From contig NZ_CP151275.1 in assembly GCF_038235435.1 (NCBI RefSeq), positions 1 to 64,000 on the forward strand: a stretch of 64,000 bases of DNA. The letters are read 5' to 3'. The stretch comes from Niveibacterium sp. SC-1 (GTDB taxonomy: Bacteria > Pseudomonadota > Gammaproteobacteria > Burkholderiales > Rhodocyclaceae). The position numbers were made by a program, and so were the translations under genes. Positions 33,605-42,457 of this stretch are shown one piece after another. How positions within the stretch are numbered: position 1 is the first letter of the stretch; the number at the start of each line of letters is the position of its first letter. Below the pieces are notes generated by a model. The model was not told the origin of the DNA, did no database searches, and was given only the letters and a program-made list of their open reading frames with translations.

Positions 33605-34897
33605 TCAGGCCGCGGCGGGCATCGGCTGCGGACGGCGATAGATGCGCAGCACCAGCACCGCGGCGACCAGGCAGAGGCCGCCCGAGATCATGGTCGCGAC
33701 CGTGTAGGTGCCCAGGCTGTTGCGCAACATGCCAGCTACCAGTGCCGCGCAGGCGGCGCCGAGCTGGTGGCCGGCGACGATCCAGCCGAACACGATGGGC
33801 GCATCCTGGCGACCGAACACGTCGGTGGTGAGGCGCACGGTCGGCGGCACGGTGGCGATCCAGTCCAGGCCGTAGAAGAGCGCGAACACCGGCAGGCCGA
33901 AGTACGAAAGGCCGAAAGCCCAGGGCAGGTAGATCAGCGCCAGCCCGCGCAGGCCGTAGTACCAGAAGAGCAGCACGCGGTTGTTGAAGCGGTCCGAGAG
34001 CCAGCCCGAGGCGGTGGTGCCGACCAGGTCCAGCGCGCCCATCGCGGCGAGGATGCTCGCGCCCTGCACCGGGCCCATGCCGTAGTCGCCGCACATCGCG
34101 ATGAAGTGCGTGCCGATGTAGCCGTTGGTGCTCGCACCGCAGACGAAGAAGCTCGCGAAGAGCAGCCAGAAGTCGCGCACCTTCACCGCGCGGCCGAGCG
34201 CCCCGAAGGCGATCGCGATCGGATTGCGGCGGGTGCTGTCATTGAAGAGCGGCGCGTTCTCCGCTTCACCGTAGAGGCGCAGCGAGAGCGAGGCGGGCCG
34301 TTCGGGCAGCAGGAGGAAAACCAACGGCACGATGAGCGCGATCGCGACCGCGACGATCAGCACCACCGGCTGCCAGCCGAAGCGCTCGACCACCCAGGCG
34401 AGCAGCGGCAGGAAGACGAGCTGGCCGGTCGCGGTGCTGGCGGTGAGGATGCCCATCGCCAGCCCGCGACGCTCCTTGAACCAACGATTGACCACCGTCG
34501 CGCCCAGGGTCATCGAGGTCACGCCGGTGGCGCAGCCGACCACGAAACCCCATAGCACCCACATCTGCCAGCTCGCCCGCATCAGGCTGGAAAGCCCGAC
34601 CGCGACGGCGAGCACCACCAGTGCCGAGAGCACGGCGCGGCGCAGGCCGAAGCGCTCCATCGCCGCGGCGGCGAAGGGGCCCATGAGGCCGAAGAGCGCG
34701 AGGTTGATCGAAAGCGCCAGCGAGATCGTGGCGCGGTCCCAGCCGAAGGCCTTCTCCAGCTCCACCATCATCACGCTGGGCGTGCCGCGAGTGCCCGCGG
34801 TCACCAGCATCACCAGGAAGGTGGCCGCCACCGCGATCCAGGCGTAGTGGAAACGTGATCCGGTGCGCTTGCCCAGCCACTGAGTGAATGCCTGCAT
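33605..34897 (-). CDS. MFS transporter
   Basis: 430 residues, 12 predicted helices. Motif A-like loop AAAMERFGLRRAVLS lies between helices 2 and 3, and a second-half counterpart (GWLSDRFNNRVLLFW) between helices 8 and 9. The N-terminal 'VTAGTRGTPSVMMVELEKAF' and WVVERFGWQPVVLI place it among oxalate/formate- or monocarboxylate-type MFS proteins. Substrate unknown. It diverges from a TetR gene, with two matching operators in between, so it is probably repressed by that regulator until its substrate appears. Confidence 0.85.
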   Translation of the reverse strand: MQAFTQWLGKRTGSRFHYAWIAVAATFLVMLVTAGTRGTPSVMMVELEKAFGWDRATISLALSINLALFGLMGPFAAAAMERFGLRRAVLSALVVLAVAVGLSSLMRASWQMWVLWGFVVGCATGVTSMTLGATVVNRWFKERRGLAMGILTASTATGQLVFLPLLAWVVERFGWQPVVLIVAVAIALIVPLVFLLLPERPASLSLRLYGEAENAPLFNDSTRRNPIAIAFGALGRAVKVRDFWLLFASFFVCGASTNGYIGTHFIAMCGDYGMGPVQGASILAAMGALDLVGTTASGWLSDRFNNRVLLFWYYGLRGLALIYLPWAFGLSYFGLPVFALFYGLDWIATVPPTVRLTTDVFGRQDAPIVFGWIVAGHQLGAACAALVAGMLRNSLGTYTVATMISGGLCLVAAVLVLRIYRRPQPMPAAA

Positions 34898-34957
34898 CGT
34901 CTTTTCCTCGGGGGAAGGAGTCGGAAAGGGGGTTCCGGAACGGCTCCGTGCCGATGC

Positions 34958-34975
34958 TGTTACCGATCGGTCACA
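34958..34975. promoter_or_regulatory. TetR operator 1 (TGTTACCGATCGGTCACA)
   Basis: 18-base palindrome with one mismatched pair and a perfect ACCGATCGGT centre. It lies in the 153-base gap between the divergent MFS and TetR genes and shares half-sites with operator 2. Confidence 0.65.
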
Positions 34976-34993
34976 TTGGAGTTGCGGATGCTA

Positions 34994-35010
34994 TGTACCG
35001 CTCGGTAACA
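34994..35010. promoter_or_regulatory. TetR operator 2 (TGTACCGCTCGGTAACA)
   Basis: Same TGT(T)ACCG half-sites as operator 1, centre about 36 bases away. It lies between a possible -35 (TTGCGG, 34982-34987) and -10 (TAACAT, 35006-35011) for the TetR gene, which suggests autoregulation. Confidence 0.6.
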
Positions 35011-35050
35011 TGTCAAGCATTGTGTGGCGGAAGACGCCGGAGCAGCATCC

Positions 35051-35674
35051 ATGACGACGACCCAGAAGACCCGCGCCGCGGCACCGCGCACCCGCAAGAT
35101 CGTGCCCGCGGCCGACGCCCAGCAACAGATCCTCGACGCGGTGGATGAACTCTTCTACCGCGAAGGTGCGCGCTCTGTCGGCATCGACGCGGTGGTCAAG
35201 CGCGCGGGCGTGAACAAGATGAGCCTCTACCGTCAGTTCGAGTCCAAGGATGCGCTGCTACTGCACTACCTCGAAGGGCGCGACGCGCTCTTCTGGTCCA
35301 AGTTCGACGCCAGCCTCGCCAAGCATCCGGACGCGCCGCGCGCACAGCTGATGCAACTCTTCGTCGACCTGGCCGAGCGCACCCGCAAGCCCACGTACCG
35401 CGGCTGCCCCTTCGTGAACATCGCCGCCGAATTCCCCGACCCCGAGCATCCCGCCCGCCAGGCCGTCGCCCGTAACAAGGCCCAACTGCTCAAGCGCCTC
35501 GTCGCGCTCACCAAGGCAGCCGGCGCCCGCGACCCCGCGGCGCTGGCCCGCGGCCTCGCCCTCCTGATCGAAGGTGGCTACACCGCGAGCCAGACCTTCG
35601 AGCCCGGCCATCCGATCCTCAAGGCCTTGCCGGAGACGGCGGGCATCCTGATCGAGGCAGCCTGCGGGGGTTGA
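35051..35674 (+). CDS. TetR-family transcriptional regulator
   Basis: 207 residues from ATG 35051 with GGAG eight bases upstream. The helix-turn-helix is QQQILDAVDELFYREGARSV, GIDAVVKRAGVNKMSLYRQF, ESKDALLLHYL. The C-terminal region includes 'RKPTYRGCPFVNIAAEFPDP', a segment common to a group of TetR regulators (CPFVNxxxE). It is divergent from the MFS transporter gene and probably controls both through the two palindromes between them. Confidence 0.88.
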   Translation: MTTTQKTRAAAPRTRKIVPAADAQQQILDAVDELFYREGARSVGIDAVVKRAGVNKMSLYRQFESKDALLLHYLEGRDALFWSKFDASLAKHPDAPRAQLMQLFVDLAERTRKPTYRGCPFVNIAAEFPDPEHPARQAVARNKAQLLKRLVALTKAAGARDPAALARGLALLIEGGYTASQTFEPGHPILKALPETAGILIEAACGG

Positions 35675-35758
35675 ACCAGGCTGCAACGAATGCGTGGCAA
35701 TTTGGGCGGGCCACATTTACACCACCCATAGCAAGCGTTCAGCGGCAGGGGCGGGCAC

Positions 35759-36724
35759 ATGAAACACACTTACCGAACCGCGGCTGCCGGCCTTCTTGCC
35801 CTGAGCAGTTGCTTGGCCAGTGCCGCCGGCTTTTCCTGGATCAGCGTGCCGGCAGACGCCGATGGCCCGGACCTGAAAGGCGCGGTCTGGTACCCCAGCG
35901 CTACGCCACCCGCCGCGCTGGCCGTGGGGCCATTCACCCTGAACGTGGCCAAAGACGCGCCCTTGCAGGGAGATCATTTGCCGCTGGTGGTGATGTCCCA
36001 CGGCACTGGCGGCAGTGTGCTGGGCCATCGGGACACCGCCGCCGCGCTGGCGGATGCGGGCTTTGTGGTCGCCGCCATCAATCACCCCGGCGACACCGCT
36101 GCAGACCTGAGCCAGCAGATGCACCTCGCGCCGTTCTTCTCTCGCCCGCGCGATATCACTCGCTTGATCGACTGGATGACGCGCACCTGGGCCGGTGCAA
36201 CGCGCATCAATGATCAGGCCATCGGCCTGTTCGGGTTTTCCCGCGGCGGCTACACCGGCCTTGTCAGCATTGGCGCAGTGCCAGACCTGAAGTTGGGCGA
36301 GGCCTTCTGTGTGCATCAGCCGGATTTACCGTTCTGCGCAGAACTCAAAGGCCCGCTGCCGCCCTTGCCATCGGCAGATCCGCGCATCAAGGCCGCCGTG
36401 ATCGCCGACCCGCTATCCGTGTTCAGTGCCGCAGGGCTGGCCAGAATCAGCGTGCCGGTGCAGTTGTGGGCTTCGGAATACGGCGGTGGTGGCGTCACAC
36501 CCGAAGACGTCGCAGCGGTCCGCAAGGGCTTGCCCGATGCGCCGGATTTCCACAGCGTGGCCGGATCAGGGCATTACAGCTTTCTGACGCCCTGTCCCGC
36601 ACCACTTGCCCAAAGCCTGCCGGAGCTCTGCACGGACCACCCCGGCTTTGATCGCGCGGCCTTTCATCAGCGTTTCAATACGCAGGTGAAGGCGTTCATG
36701 CGGGCGCATCTGGCTGCGCCCTGA
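35759..36724 (+). CDS. Secreted alpha/beta hydrolase (dienelactone-hydrolase/PAF-AH-like)
   Basis: 321 residues with a signal peptide (TYRTAAAGLLALSSCLASAA). The catalytic set is Ser in LFGFSRGGYTGL, a probable Asp in AVIADPLSVFSAAG and His in VAGSGHYSFLTPCPAP. The oxyanion region LPLVVMSHGTGGSVLGHRDT is typical of proteins annotated as predicted dienelactone hydrolases. It should act in the periplasm on esters or lipids; substrate unknown. Base composition is slightly less GC-rich than its neighbours. It is a single-gene unit. Confidence 0.8.
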   Translation: MKHTYRTAAAGLLALSSCLASAAGFSWISVPADADGPDLKGAVWYPSATPPAALAVGPFTLNVAKDAPLQGDHLPLVVMSHGTGGSVLGHRDTAAALADAGFVVAAINHPGDTAADLSQQMHLAPFFSRPRDITRLIDWMTRTWAGATRINDQAIGLFGFSRGGYTGLVSIGAVPDLKLGEAFCVHQPDLPFCAELKGPLPPLPSADPRIKAAVIADPLSVFSAAGLARISVPVQLWASEYGGGGVTPEDVAAVRKGLPDAPDFHSVAGSGHYSFLTPCPAPLAQSLPELCTDHPGFDRAAFHQRFNTQVKAFMRAHLAAP

Positions 36725-36853
36725 TGGGTCGCGATAGAGATCGATGCGCCGGCGCGTAGTCAGCAAGTCGCAAAGTTCGCCAGCGAGCAAGGTCTGGGCT
36801 GCGGGCGGACGCCTTGTATCGCTGCGCGCCCGCTCGCGTGAGTCGACTCGCCT

Positions 36854-37759
36854 CTAGTGCGCTGCGGGCGCCGTGCTGGCCGCAGCGGCAATGCCATCGA
36901 GTCGCCGCACCGCAGCCCCCGGCAGCACCAGCGACGCCACCGCAAGGTTCTCGCGCAGATGCGCGATCGACGAGGTGCCGGGAATCAGCACCAGGTTCGG
37001 CGAGCGCTGCAGGAGCCAGGCGAGCGCCACCTGCAGCGGCGTCGCGCCCAGCTCGGTCGCTACCTCCGACAGCACGCCGGACTGCAGCGGCGTGAATCCG
37101 CCCAGCGGGAAGAAGGGCACGTAGGCAATGCCGTCGTCGGCGAGCTGGTCGACCAGCGCGTCGTCCTCCCGATGCACGAGGTTGTAGTGGTTCTGCACGC
37201 ACACGATCTCGCAGATCCGCCGCGCGTCCGCGATCTGCTTTGCCGTGACGTTGCTCAGGCCGATGTGGCGGATCAGGCCTTGCTGTTGCAGCCCCGCGAG
37301 CGTGGTGAGCTGCGCTTCCAGCGAGCCTTCCTGCGGGCCGTGGATGCCGTGCATGCTGCGCAGGTTGACGACGTCGAGCACGTCGAGCCCGAGGTTCTCC
37401 AGGTTGTCGTGGACCTGCTGCGTGAGGTCGGCGGGCGATTGGGCCAGGATCCAGGACGCATCGCTGCCGCGCCGCGCGCCGACCTTGGTGACGATGGTCA
37501 GCGTATCGCCGTAGGGGTGCAGGGCTTCGCGGATGATCCGGTTGGTCACATGGGGGCCGTAGAAATCGCTGGTGTCGATATGGTCGACGCCCAACGCCAC
37601 CGCCTCGCGCAGCACCGCGACGGCCGCCGCAGGGTCCTTGGGCGGTCCGAACACGCCGGGGCCGGCGAGCTGCATGGCGCCGTAGCCGACCCGCTTCACC
37701 GTGCGGCTCCCAAGGCGCCAGGTATCGGTCTCGCGGGCGGGCGTTGCTGTGTTGCTCAT
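36854..37759 (-). CDS. Aldo/keto reductase
   Basis: 301 residues from ATG 37759 with AAGGAG six bases upstream. AKR barrel with Asp/Tyr in HIDTSDFYGPHVTN, Lys in TIVTKVGARRG and His in VVNLRSMHGIHG. The cofactor-binding end is 'NLVLIPGTSSIAHLRENLAV', as in oxidoreductases of the YajO/Tas type. Cytoplasmic, NADPH-dependent reduction of aldehydes or ketones is expected. It diverges from the LysR gene and is its probable target. Confidence 0.88.
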   Translation of the reverse strand: MSNTATPARETDTWRLGSRTVKRVGYGAMQLAGPGVFGPPKDPAAAVAVLREAVALGVDHIDTSDFYGPHVTNRIIREALHPYGDTLTIVTKVGARRGSDASWILAQSPADLTQQVHDNLENLGLDVLDVVNLRSMHGIHGPQEGSLEAQLTTLAGLQQQGLIRHIGLSNVTAKQIADARRICEIVCVQNHYNLVHREDDALVDQLADDGIAYVPFFPLGGFTPLQSGVLSEVATELGATPLQVALAWLLQRSPNLVLIPGTSSIAHLRENLAVASLVLPGAAVRRLDGIAAAASTAPAAH

Positions 37760-37810
37760 GACTGCTCCTTGGTGGGCGTTGTGGGGTCTCTGTACTGTAG
37801 GCAATCGATC

Positions 37811-37842
37811 GCCGTCCGATAACCCGGCAAAATCCGGACGGC
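37811..37842. promoter_or_regulatory. Interrupted inverted repeat, candidate LysR site
   Basis: GCCGTCCG (37811-37818) is repeated in inverted form as CGGACGGC (37835-37842) with 16 bases between, in the gap between the divergent aldo/keto reductase and LysR genes. The arms are perfect. Confidence 0.5.
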
Positions 37843-37843
37843 C

Positions 37844-37861
37844 TGTACGGAATTCCGAACA
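37844..37861. promoter_or_regulatory. Palindrome TGTACGGAATTCCGAACA, candidate LysR site
   Basis: 18 bases, one mismatched pair, perfect CGGAATTCCG core. It lies 43 bases before the LysR ATG, suitable for autoregulation. Confidence 0.5.
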
Positions 37862-37903
37862 CTCACGCTCACCTACGCCCACCCCACGCCAGGAGATGCA
37901 CGC

Positions 37904-38851
37904 ATGGAGAAGTTGCCCAAGGACATGGCCGGCCTCGGCGCACTCGCCGGGCTCAGCGGCCTCGCCGCCTTCCAGGGCGTGGCCCTGGCGGGGGGCTTTC
38001 GTGACGCGTCGCGGCAGATGGGGATCAGTGCCTCCGGTCTGAGCGAGGCAGTGAAGAGGCTGGAGGCGCAGCTGGGTGTGCGCCTGCTCCATCGCAGCAC
38101 ACGCAGCACCGCGCCGACCGAGGCGGGCGCGCGGCTGCTGGAGCGCCTGGGGCCCGCGCTGGGCGAGATCGAGGCCGCGCTGGATGTGATCAACGGCTTC
38201 CGCGACCGGCCCGCTGGCACCTTACGGCTCAACGTGCCGGCGAGCGCTGCGAAACTGGTCCTGCCGGCGATCCTGCCGCCCTTCCTGAAGGCCTACCCAG
38301 ACATCCGGGTCGAGGTCACCGTCGAAGAGAGCTTCGTCGACGTGCTCGCGGCCGGCTGCGATGCAGGCATCCGCTACGGTGAAAAGCTGGAGCAGGACAT
38401 GATCGCGGTACCCATCGGCCCGCGGATCCAGCGTATCGCCACTGCGGCGGCGCCGGCCTACCTCGATGCGCGTGGCAGACCGCGCCACCCGCGCGATCTG
38501 CTCCAGCACAGCTGTCTTCGCGGGCGTTTCCCGAGTGGACTCATGCCGGCCTGGGAGTTCGAACGCGACGGAGAGCGCATCGAAATCGAGCCGCGGGGTC
38601 CCTTGATCGTGCTCATCGGCGGTGGCGTCGATCTCAAGATCGACGCGGCGCTGGCCGGCTGCGGCGTCATCAGCCTCTTCGAAGACTGGCTCCGGCCTCA
38701 CCTTGACAGCGGCGCGCTGGAACCCGTGCTGGAGGACTGGTGGCAGTCCTTCAGCGGGCCCTTCCTCTACTACCCTGGCCGCCGCCACCTGCCCGCGCCG
38801 CTGCGGGCCTTCGTGGAGTTCGTGAAGGCGGCGCAGGCGTCAGGGCAGTGA
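37904..38851 (+). CDS. LysR-family transcriptional regulator
   Basis: 315 residues, AGGAG before the ATG. The N-terminal helix-turn-helix: 'GLAAFQGVALAGGFRDASRQ', MGISASGLSEAVKRLEAQLG, VRLLHRSTRSTAPTEAG. The C-terminal effector domain follows from 'GTLRLNVPASAAKLVLPAIL' with the usual LPPFLKAYPDIRVEV strand. It is divergent from the aldo/keto reductase and probably activates it. A relic of another LysR C-terminus lies immediately downstream. Confidence 0.9.
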   Translation: MEKLPKDMAGLGALAGLSGLAAFQGVALAGGFRDASRQMGISASGLSEAVKRLEAQLGVRLLHRSTRSTAPTEAGARLLERLGPALGEIEAALDVINGFRDRPAGTLRLNVPASAAKLVLPAILPPFLKAYPDIRVEVTVEESFVDVLAAGCDAGIRYGEKLEQDMIAVPIGPRIQRIATAAAPAYLDARGRPRHPRDLLQHSCLRGRFPSGLMPAWEFERDGERIEIEPRGPLIVLIGGGVDLKIDAALAGCGVISLFEDWLRPHLDSGALEPVLEDWWQSFSGPFLYYPGRRHLPAPLRAFVEFVKAAQASGQ

Positions 38852-38937
38852 TGTGAAGTGCGCGCGGGGCCCTGGCTCTCAACCCGCGCCATGCACTGCG
38901 CGACGACCTGACCCGTCGCCCCGGACAGCTCCAGCCC

Positions 38938-39164
38938 AACTCCTGCCCATCCAGCTGGCGGAGGGACGCCTGCGCCTGGTCCTGCACGACCAGTATGACC
39001 ATGGCAAGCGCGCGATGGCCCTGTGCTACCCGCACCGGCAGCTTCTCAGGCAGCGCGTCCGGCTCGTCGCGGACGCGTTGATGGAAGCCTTCGCGGGAGT
39101 GCCGGCCCTGCAGCTTGATGTAGATCATCTGCCGCGCAGCTGGCTCGCGCGCACGCGCGCTTGA
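38938..39164 (+). pseudogene. Relic of a LysR-type regulator C-terminus
   Basis: The translated segment QLAEGRLRLVLHDQY, then MALCYPHRQLLRQRVRLVAD and ALMEAF, matches the last 50 or so residues of LysR regulators (GxLxxVL, YPxxRxLxxxVRxFxDxL). No DNA-binding domain or start precedes it. It is the only recognisable content of the 434-base gap 38852-39285. It could be left from duplication of, or recombination with, the intact LysR gene upstream. Confidence 0.6.
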
Positions 39165-39285
39165 GCGACTAATCTCCTTCACCCCCCCTCCGTTCCGGTG
39201 CGACATCGCGCGTCCGGAAGAAGCAGCGATCTGGAAGCGCGTGTCTTGCGCTTGCCGGGTCTATAGAACTTTGGAGGAGTCCCCG

Positions 39286-40629
39286 ATGCAGTACAGCAGC
39301 CTTGAAGCCTTCATGGAGTACGTGAAGGCCCGCGATCCGCAGCAGCCCGAATTTGCCCAGGCCGTCCATGAAGTGATGGAAAGCGTCTGGCCCTATGTGC
39401 AGGAACACCCGCGCTACGCCGACCAGGGCCTGCTCGAACGCATGGTCGAACCCGAGCGCGTCATCCAGTTCCGCGTCTGCTGGGTGGATGACCACGGCAG
39501 CACGCGTGTGAATCGCGCCTGGCGCGTGCAGCACAACTCGGCCATCGGCCCCTACAAGGGCGGCATGCGTTTCCACCCCTCGGTGAACCTGTCCATCCTC
39601 AAGTTCCTCGCCTTTGAGCAGACCTTCAAGAACGCGCTCACCACGCTGCCCATGGGCGGCGGCAAGGGCGGTTCGGACTTCGATCCCAAGGGCAAGAGCC
39701 CGCGCGAAGTCATGCGTTTCTGCCAGGCCCTGATGCTGGAACTGCATCGTCACCTGGGCGCGGACACCGACGTGCCCGCCGGTGACATCGGCGTGGGCGC
39801 GCGCGAAGTCGGCTACATGACCGGCATGATGAAGAAGCTCACCAACAACGCCGCCTGCGTGTTCACCGGCAAGGGTCTGTCCTTTGGCGGCAGCCTGATC
39901 CGCCCGGAAGCGACCGGCTACGGCCTCGTGTATTTCGCGGACCAGATGCTCGCGCGCGCGGGCATGGACTTCGACGGCAAGCGGGTCGCCGTGTCCGGTT
40001 CCGGCAACGTGGCCCAATACACCATCGAACTCCTGCTCAGCCGCGGCGCCAAGGTGGTGACCGTCTCCGATTCGGGCGGCACCGTGTACGACCCGGCCGG
40101 CTTCACCCGCGAGAAGCTCGACGCCCTGATGGAGCTGAAGAACCACCGCCACGGTCGCGTCGAAGAACACGCGCGCACCTTCGGGCTGGAATACCTCGCT
40201 GGCCAGCGCCCCTGGGCGATTCCGGTGGACATCGCCCTGCCCAACGCGACCCAGAACGAGCTCGACGAATACGACGCGCGCAAGCTGGTGGCCAACGGCG
40301 TGCGCTGCGTGGCCGAAGGCGCCAACATGCCCTGCACGCCCCAGGCCGTCGCGGTGTTCCAGCGGGCCGGTGTGCTCTACGCGCCGGGCAAGGCCAGCAA
40401 TGCCGGCGGCGTGGCGACCTCGGGCCTGGAAATGACCCAGAACGCCCAGCGCCTGCCCTGGACGCGCGAAGAAGTCGACGCGCGCCTGCGTACCGTGATG
40501 CTGGAGATCCACGCCAACTGCGTGAAGCACGGCACCACCGTCGGCGGTCAGGTCGACTACGTCAAGGGTGCCAACATCGCCGGCTTCGCCAAGGTCGCCG
40601 ACGCGATGCTCGCCCAGGGCGTCATCTGA
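39286..40629 (+). CDS. gdhA: NADP-specific glutamate dehydrogenase
   Basis: 447 residues, the same length as the E. coli enzyme, with GGAGGAG before the ATG. The hexameric class I pattern is complete: SAIGPYKGGMRFHPSVN (substrate Lys91), LPMGGGKGGSDFDPKGKS (catalytic Lys127), DVPAGDIGVGAREVGYM (Asp), and a Rossmann domain at GKRVAVSGSGNVAQYTIELL. It aminates 2-oxoglutarate with ammonia and NADPH, assimilating ammonium. A good terminator follows. Confidence 0.95.
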   Translation: MQYSSLEAFMEYVKARDPQQPEFAQAVHEVMESVWPYVQEHPRYADQGLLERMVEPERVIQFRVCWVDDHGSTRVNRAWRVQHNSAIGPYKGGMRFHPSVNLSILKFLAFEQTFKNALTTLPMGGGKGGSDFDPKGKSPREVMRFCQALMLELHRHLGADTDVPAGDIGVGAREVGYMTGMMKKLTNNAACVFTGKGLSFGGSLIRPEATGYGLVYFADQMLARAGMDFDGKRVAVSGSGNVAQYTIELLLSRGAKVVTVSDSGGTVYDPAGFTREKLDALMELKNHRHGRVEEHARTFGLEYLAGQRPWAIPVDIALPNATQNELDEYDARKLVANGVRCVAEGANMPCTPQAVAVFQRAGVLYAPGKASNAGGVATSGLEMTQNAQRLPWTREEVDARLRTVMLEIHANCVKHGTTVGGQVDYVKGANIAGFAKVADAMLAQGVI

Positions 40630-40658
40630 GCCTGATTTCCGATCGGTAGGCTGCGTGC

Positions 40659-40698
40659 GGCTCCGGATCTGCAAAGAACCGGAGCCGTTTTCCTTTGC
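40659..40698 (+). terminator. Rho-independent terminator of gdhA
   Basis: GGCTCCGG (40659-40666) pairs perfectly with CCGGAGCC (40679-40686) across a 12-base loop and is followed by GTTTTCCTTT. Confidence 0.85.
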
Positions 40699-41112
40699 GG
40701 CGGTCCGCCGCGCTCAACGCGCACCGTCGATCCCGAGGCGCGCTTCGAGTCTCGCCCGCACCTCGGGCCACTCCTCGTCGATGATGGAAAAGCGCACCGA
40801 ATTGCGCTTGCGCCCGTCGGGCATGATCCGCTCATGTCGCAGCACACCCTCTTCCTTCGCACCCAGGCGCAGGATCGCCGCGCGTGATTTCTGGTTGAGC
40901 TCGTCGGTCGTGAGCTGCACCCGAACGCACGCCAGATCCTCGAAGGCGTAGCGCAGCATCAGGTACTTCGCCTCCGTGTTCACGAAGCTGCGCTGCCAGC
41001 GCTGCGCGATCCAGGTACTGCCGATCTCCAGCTTGCGATGACGCCGGTCGATCTTCCAGAAGCGCGTACTGCCCACGACCTCGCCTGTCTCGCGCAGCTC
41101 GGTCACGAAGGG

Positions 41113-41117
41113 CAGCA
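41113..41117. repeat. Left target-site duplication CAGCA
   Basis: Five-base direct repeat abutting the left IS end; the other copy is at 42453-42457. Five bases is the usual duplication of IS2. Confidence 0.85.
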
Positions 41118-41174
41118 TGAAATAGCCCCCTGCATCACCGGACACAGTCACCCACTAAACTAGCGGGTAGGCAT

Positions 41175-41576
41175 ATGACTGTGTTTTTGACTGACACCAA
41201 GCAGAACGTGATGGAAGTGTTGAGCGGGCCGGAGCGCCGGCGCAGATGGTCGGCGGACGAGAAGCTGGCCATGGTTCGAGAGAGCTTCGAGCCCGGGAAG
41301 ACGGTCTCGATGGTGGCGCGCCAACACGGCGTGAATCCAAATCAGCTATTCCACTGGCGCAAGCTCTACCAGGACGGCAGCCTGTCGGCGGTCAGCGCTG
41401 GTGAGGAAGTGGTCCCCGCCTCGGAGCTGAGCGACGCACTCAAGCAAATCCGGGAACTGCAGCGACTGCTCGGCAAGAAGACCATGGAGAACGAGATTCT
41501 TCGTGAGGCTGTGGAGGTGATGAAGTCGCGAAAATGGATTGCGCGCTCGCCCTCATTGCCGGGGGACGACCAGTGA
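41175..41576 (+). CDS. IS2-type transposase, OrfA
   Basis: 133 residues. Helix-turn-helix region [20 protein letters not shown], then '[20 protein letters not shown]', [20 protein letters not shown], followed by a leucine zipper-like [20 protein letters not shown]: nearly the layout of IS2 OrfA. The real start may be the ATG at 41211 (MEVLSGPE), which matches the beginning of IS2 OrfA better. OrfA binds the IS ends and represses; fused to OrfB by frameshifting it is the transposase. Confidence 0.9.
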   Translation: MTVFLTDTKQNVMEVLSGPERRRRWSADEKLAMVRESFEPGKTVSMVARQHGVNPNQLFHWRKLYQDGSLSAVSAGEEVVPASELSDALKQIRELQRLLGKKTMENEILREAVEVMKSRKWIARSPSLPGDDQ

Positions 41577-42421
41577 AACCGGTCTGCGATGTCCTTGGCG
41601 TAGCGCGCTCGAACATGACGGCAAAGCTTGCGCGGTCCGCCGACTGGCGTGACCGGCGCACCGCGCGGGTCACGGATGACGCCGGTCTGGTCGGGGAAAT
41701 CCGGCTCGCTGTCGCGGATTTGCCCAGCTACGGCTACCGACGCGTCTGGGCGCTCTTGCGTCGGGAGCGCGAGCGCCAGGGCGCGGCCCCGGTTAATGCC
41801 AAGCGGGTCTATCGGGTCATGCGTGAGCACGCCCTGCTGCTCGAACGCAAGCCCAAGCACCCACACATTGAGCGCCGGCACGATGGACGTGTCGCGGTCG
41901 ACAACAGCAACCAACGCTGGTGCTCGGACGGCTTCGAGTTCCGCTGCGACAATGGTGAGCCGTTGCGTGTGACCTTCGCGCTCGATTGCTGCGACCGGGA
42001 AGCCATGAGCTGGGTGGCGAGCACGGGCGGATACAGCGCCGACGGGGTTCGAGACGTGATGCTGGCCGCTGTCGAACAACGCTTTGGCCATGCACTTAAG
42101 GCGCCTTCAGAAATCGAATGGCTGACCGACAACGGCTCGGGCTACATCGCACATCGGACGCGGGCATTTGCGGCACAGATTGGCTTGAAGCCGCTCACCA
42201 CGCCGGTGAGCAGTCCGCAAAGCAACGGCATGGCCGAGAGCTTCGTGAAGACGATGAAACGCGACTACATCGCCTTCATGCCCAAGCCGGACGTGCCGAC
42301 TGCGATGCGAAATCTGGCCATCGCCTTCGAGCACTACAACGAGTTTCATCCCCACAGCGCGCTCGGATACCGCACGCCACGCGAGTTCCGCCGCAGGACC
42401 GGTTCATCAACTCAAGGGTGA
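41534..42421 (+). CDS. IS2-type transposase, OrfB (DDE integrase domain)
   Basis: 295 residues. The catalytic acids are in [29 protein letters not shown] and [20 protein letters not shown] (D, D, E). It overlaps OrfA by 43 bases in the -1 frame. At the overlap OrfA reads CGA AAA TGG; a tRNA on AAA can slip back to the preceding AAA and continue ATG GAT, giving an OrfAB fusion, as known for IS3 elements. The ending '[20 protein letters not shown]' is the family signature. Confidence 0.93.
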   Translation: MDCALALIAGGRPVKPVCDVLGVARSNMTAKLARSADWRDRRTARVTDDAGLVGEIRLAVADLPSYGYRRVWALLRRERERQGAAPVNAKRVYRVMREHALLLERKPKHPHIERRHDGRVAVDNSNQRWCSDGFEFRCDNGEPLRVTFALDCCDREAMSWVASTGGYSADGVRDVMLAAVEQRFGHALKAPSEIEWLTDNGSGYIAHRTRAFAAQIGLKPLTTPVSSPQSNGMAESFVKTMKRDYIAFMPKPDVPTAMRNLAIAFEHYNEFHPHSALGYRTPREFRRRTGSSTQG

Positions 42422-42452
42422 GGCGGTGTCCGGAGTTACAGGGGCAAATCCA

Positions 42453-42457
42453 CAGCA
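42453..42457. repeat. Right target-site duplication CAGCA
   Basis: Second copy of the five-base repeat that flanks the IS element. Confidence 0.85.

Larger units (their letters stand above)
41118..42452 (+). mobile_element. IS2-group (IS3 family) insertion sequence, 1335 bp
   Basis: Ends begin TGAAATAGCCCCCTGCATC on the left and, read inward from the right, TGGATTTGCCCCTGTAACTC; both continue CCGGACAC and reach a shared CACCC about 36 bases in. The element is bounded by CAGCA on both sides. Size, two overlapping frames, 5-base duplication and protein similarity all match IS2 (about 1.33 kb). The element looks complete and both frames are open, so it may still be active. It sits in the GNAT gene in the opposite orientation. 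Confidence 0.92.
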
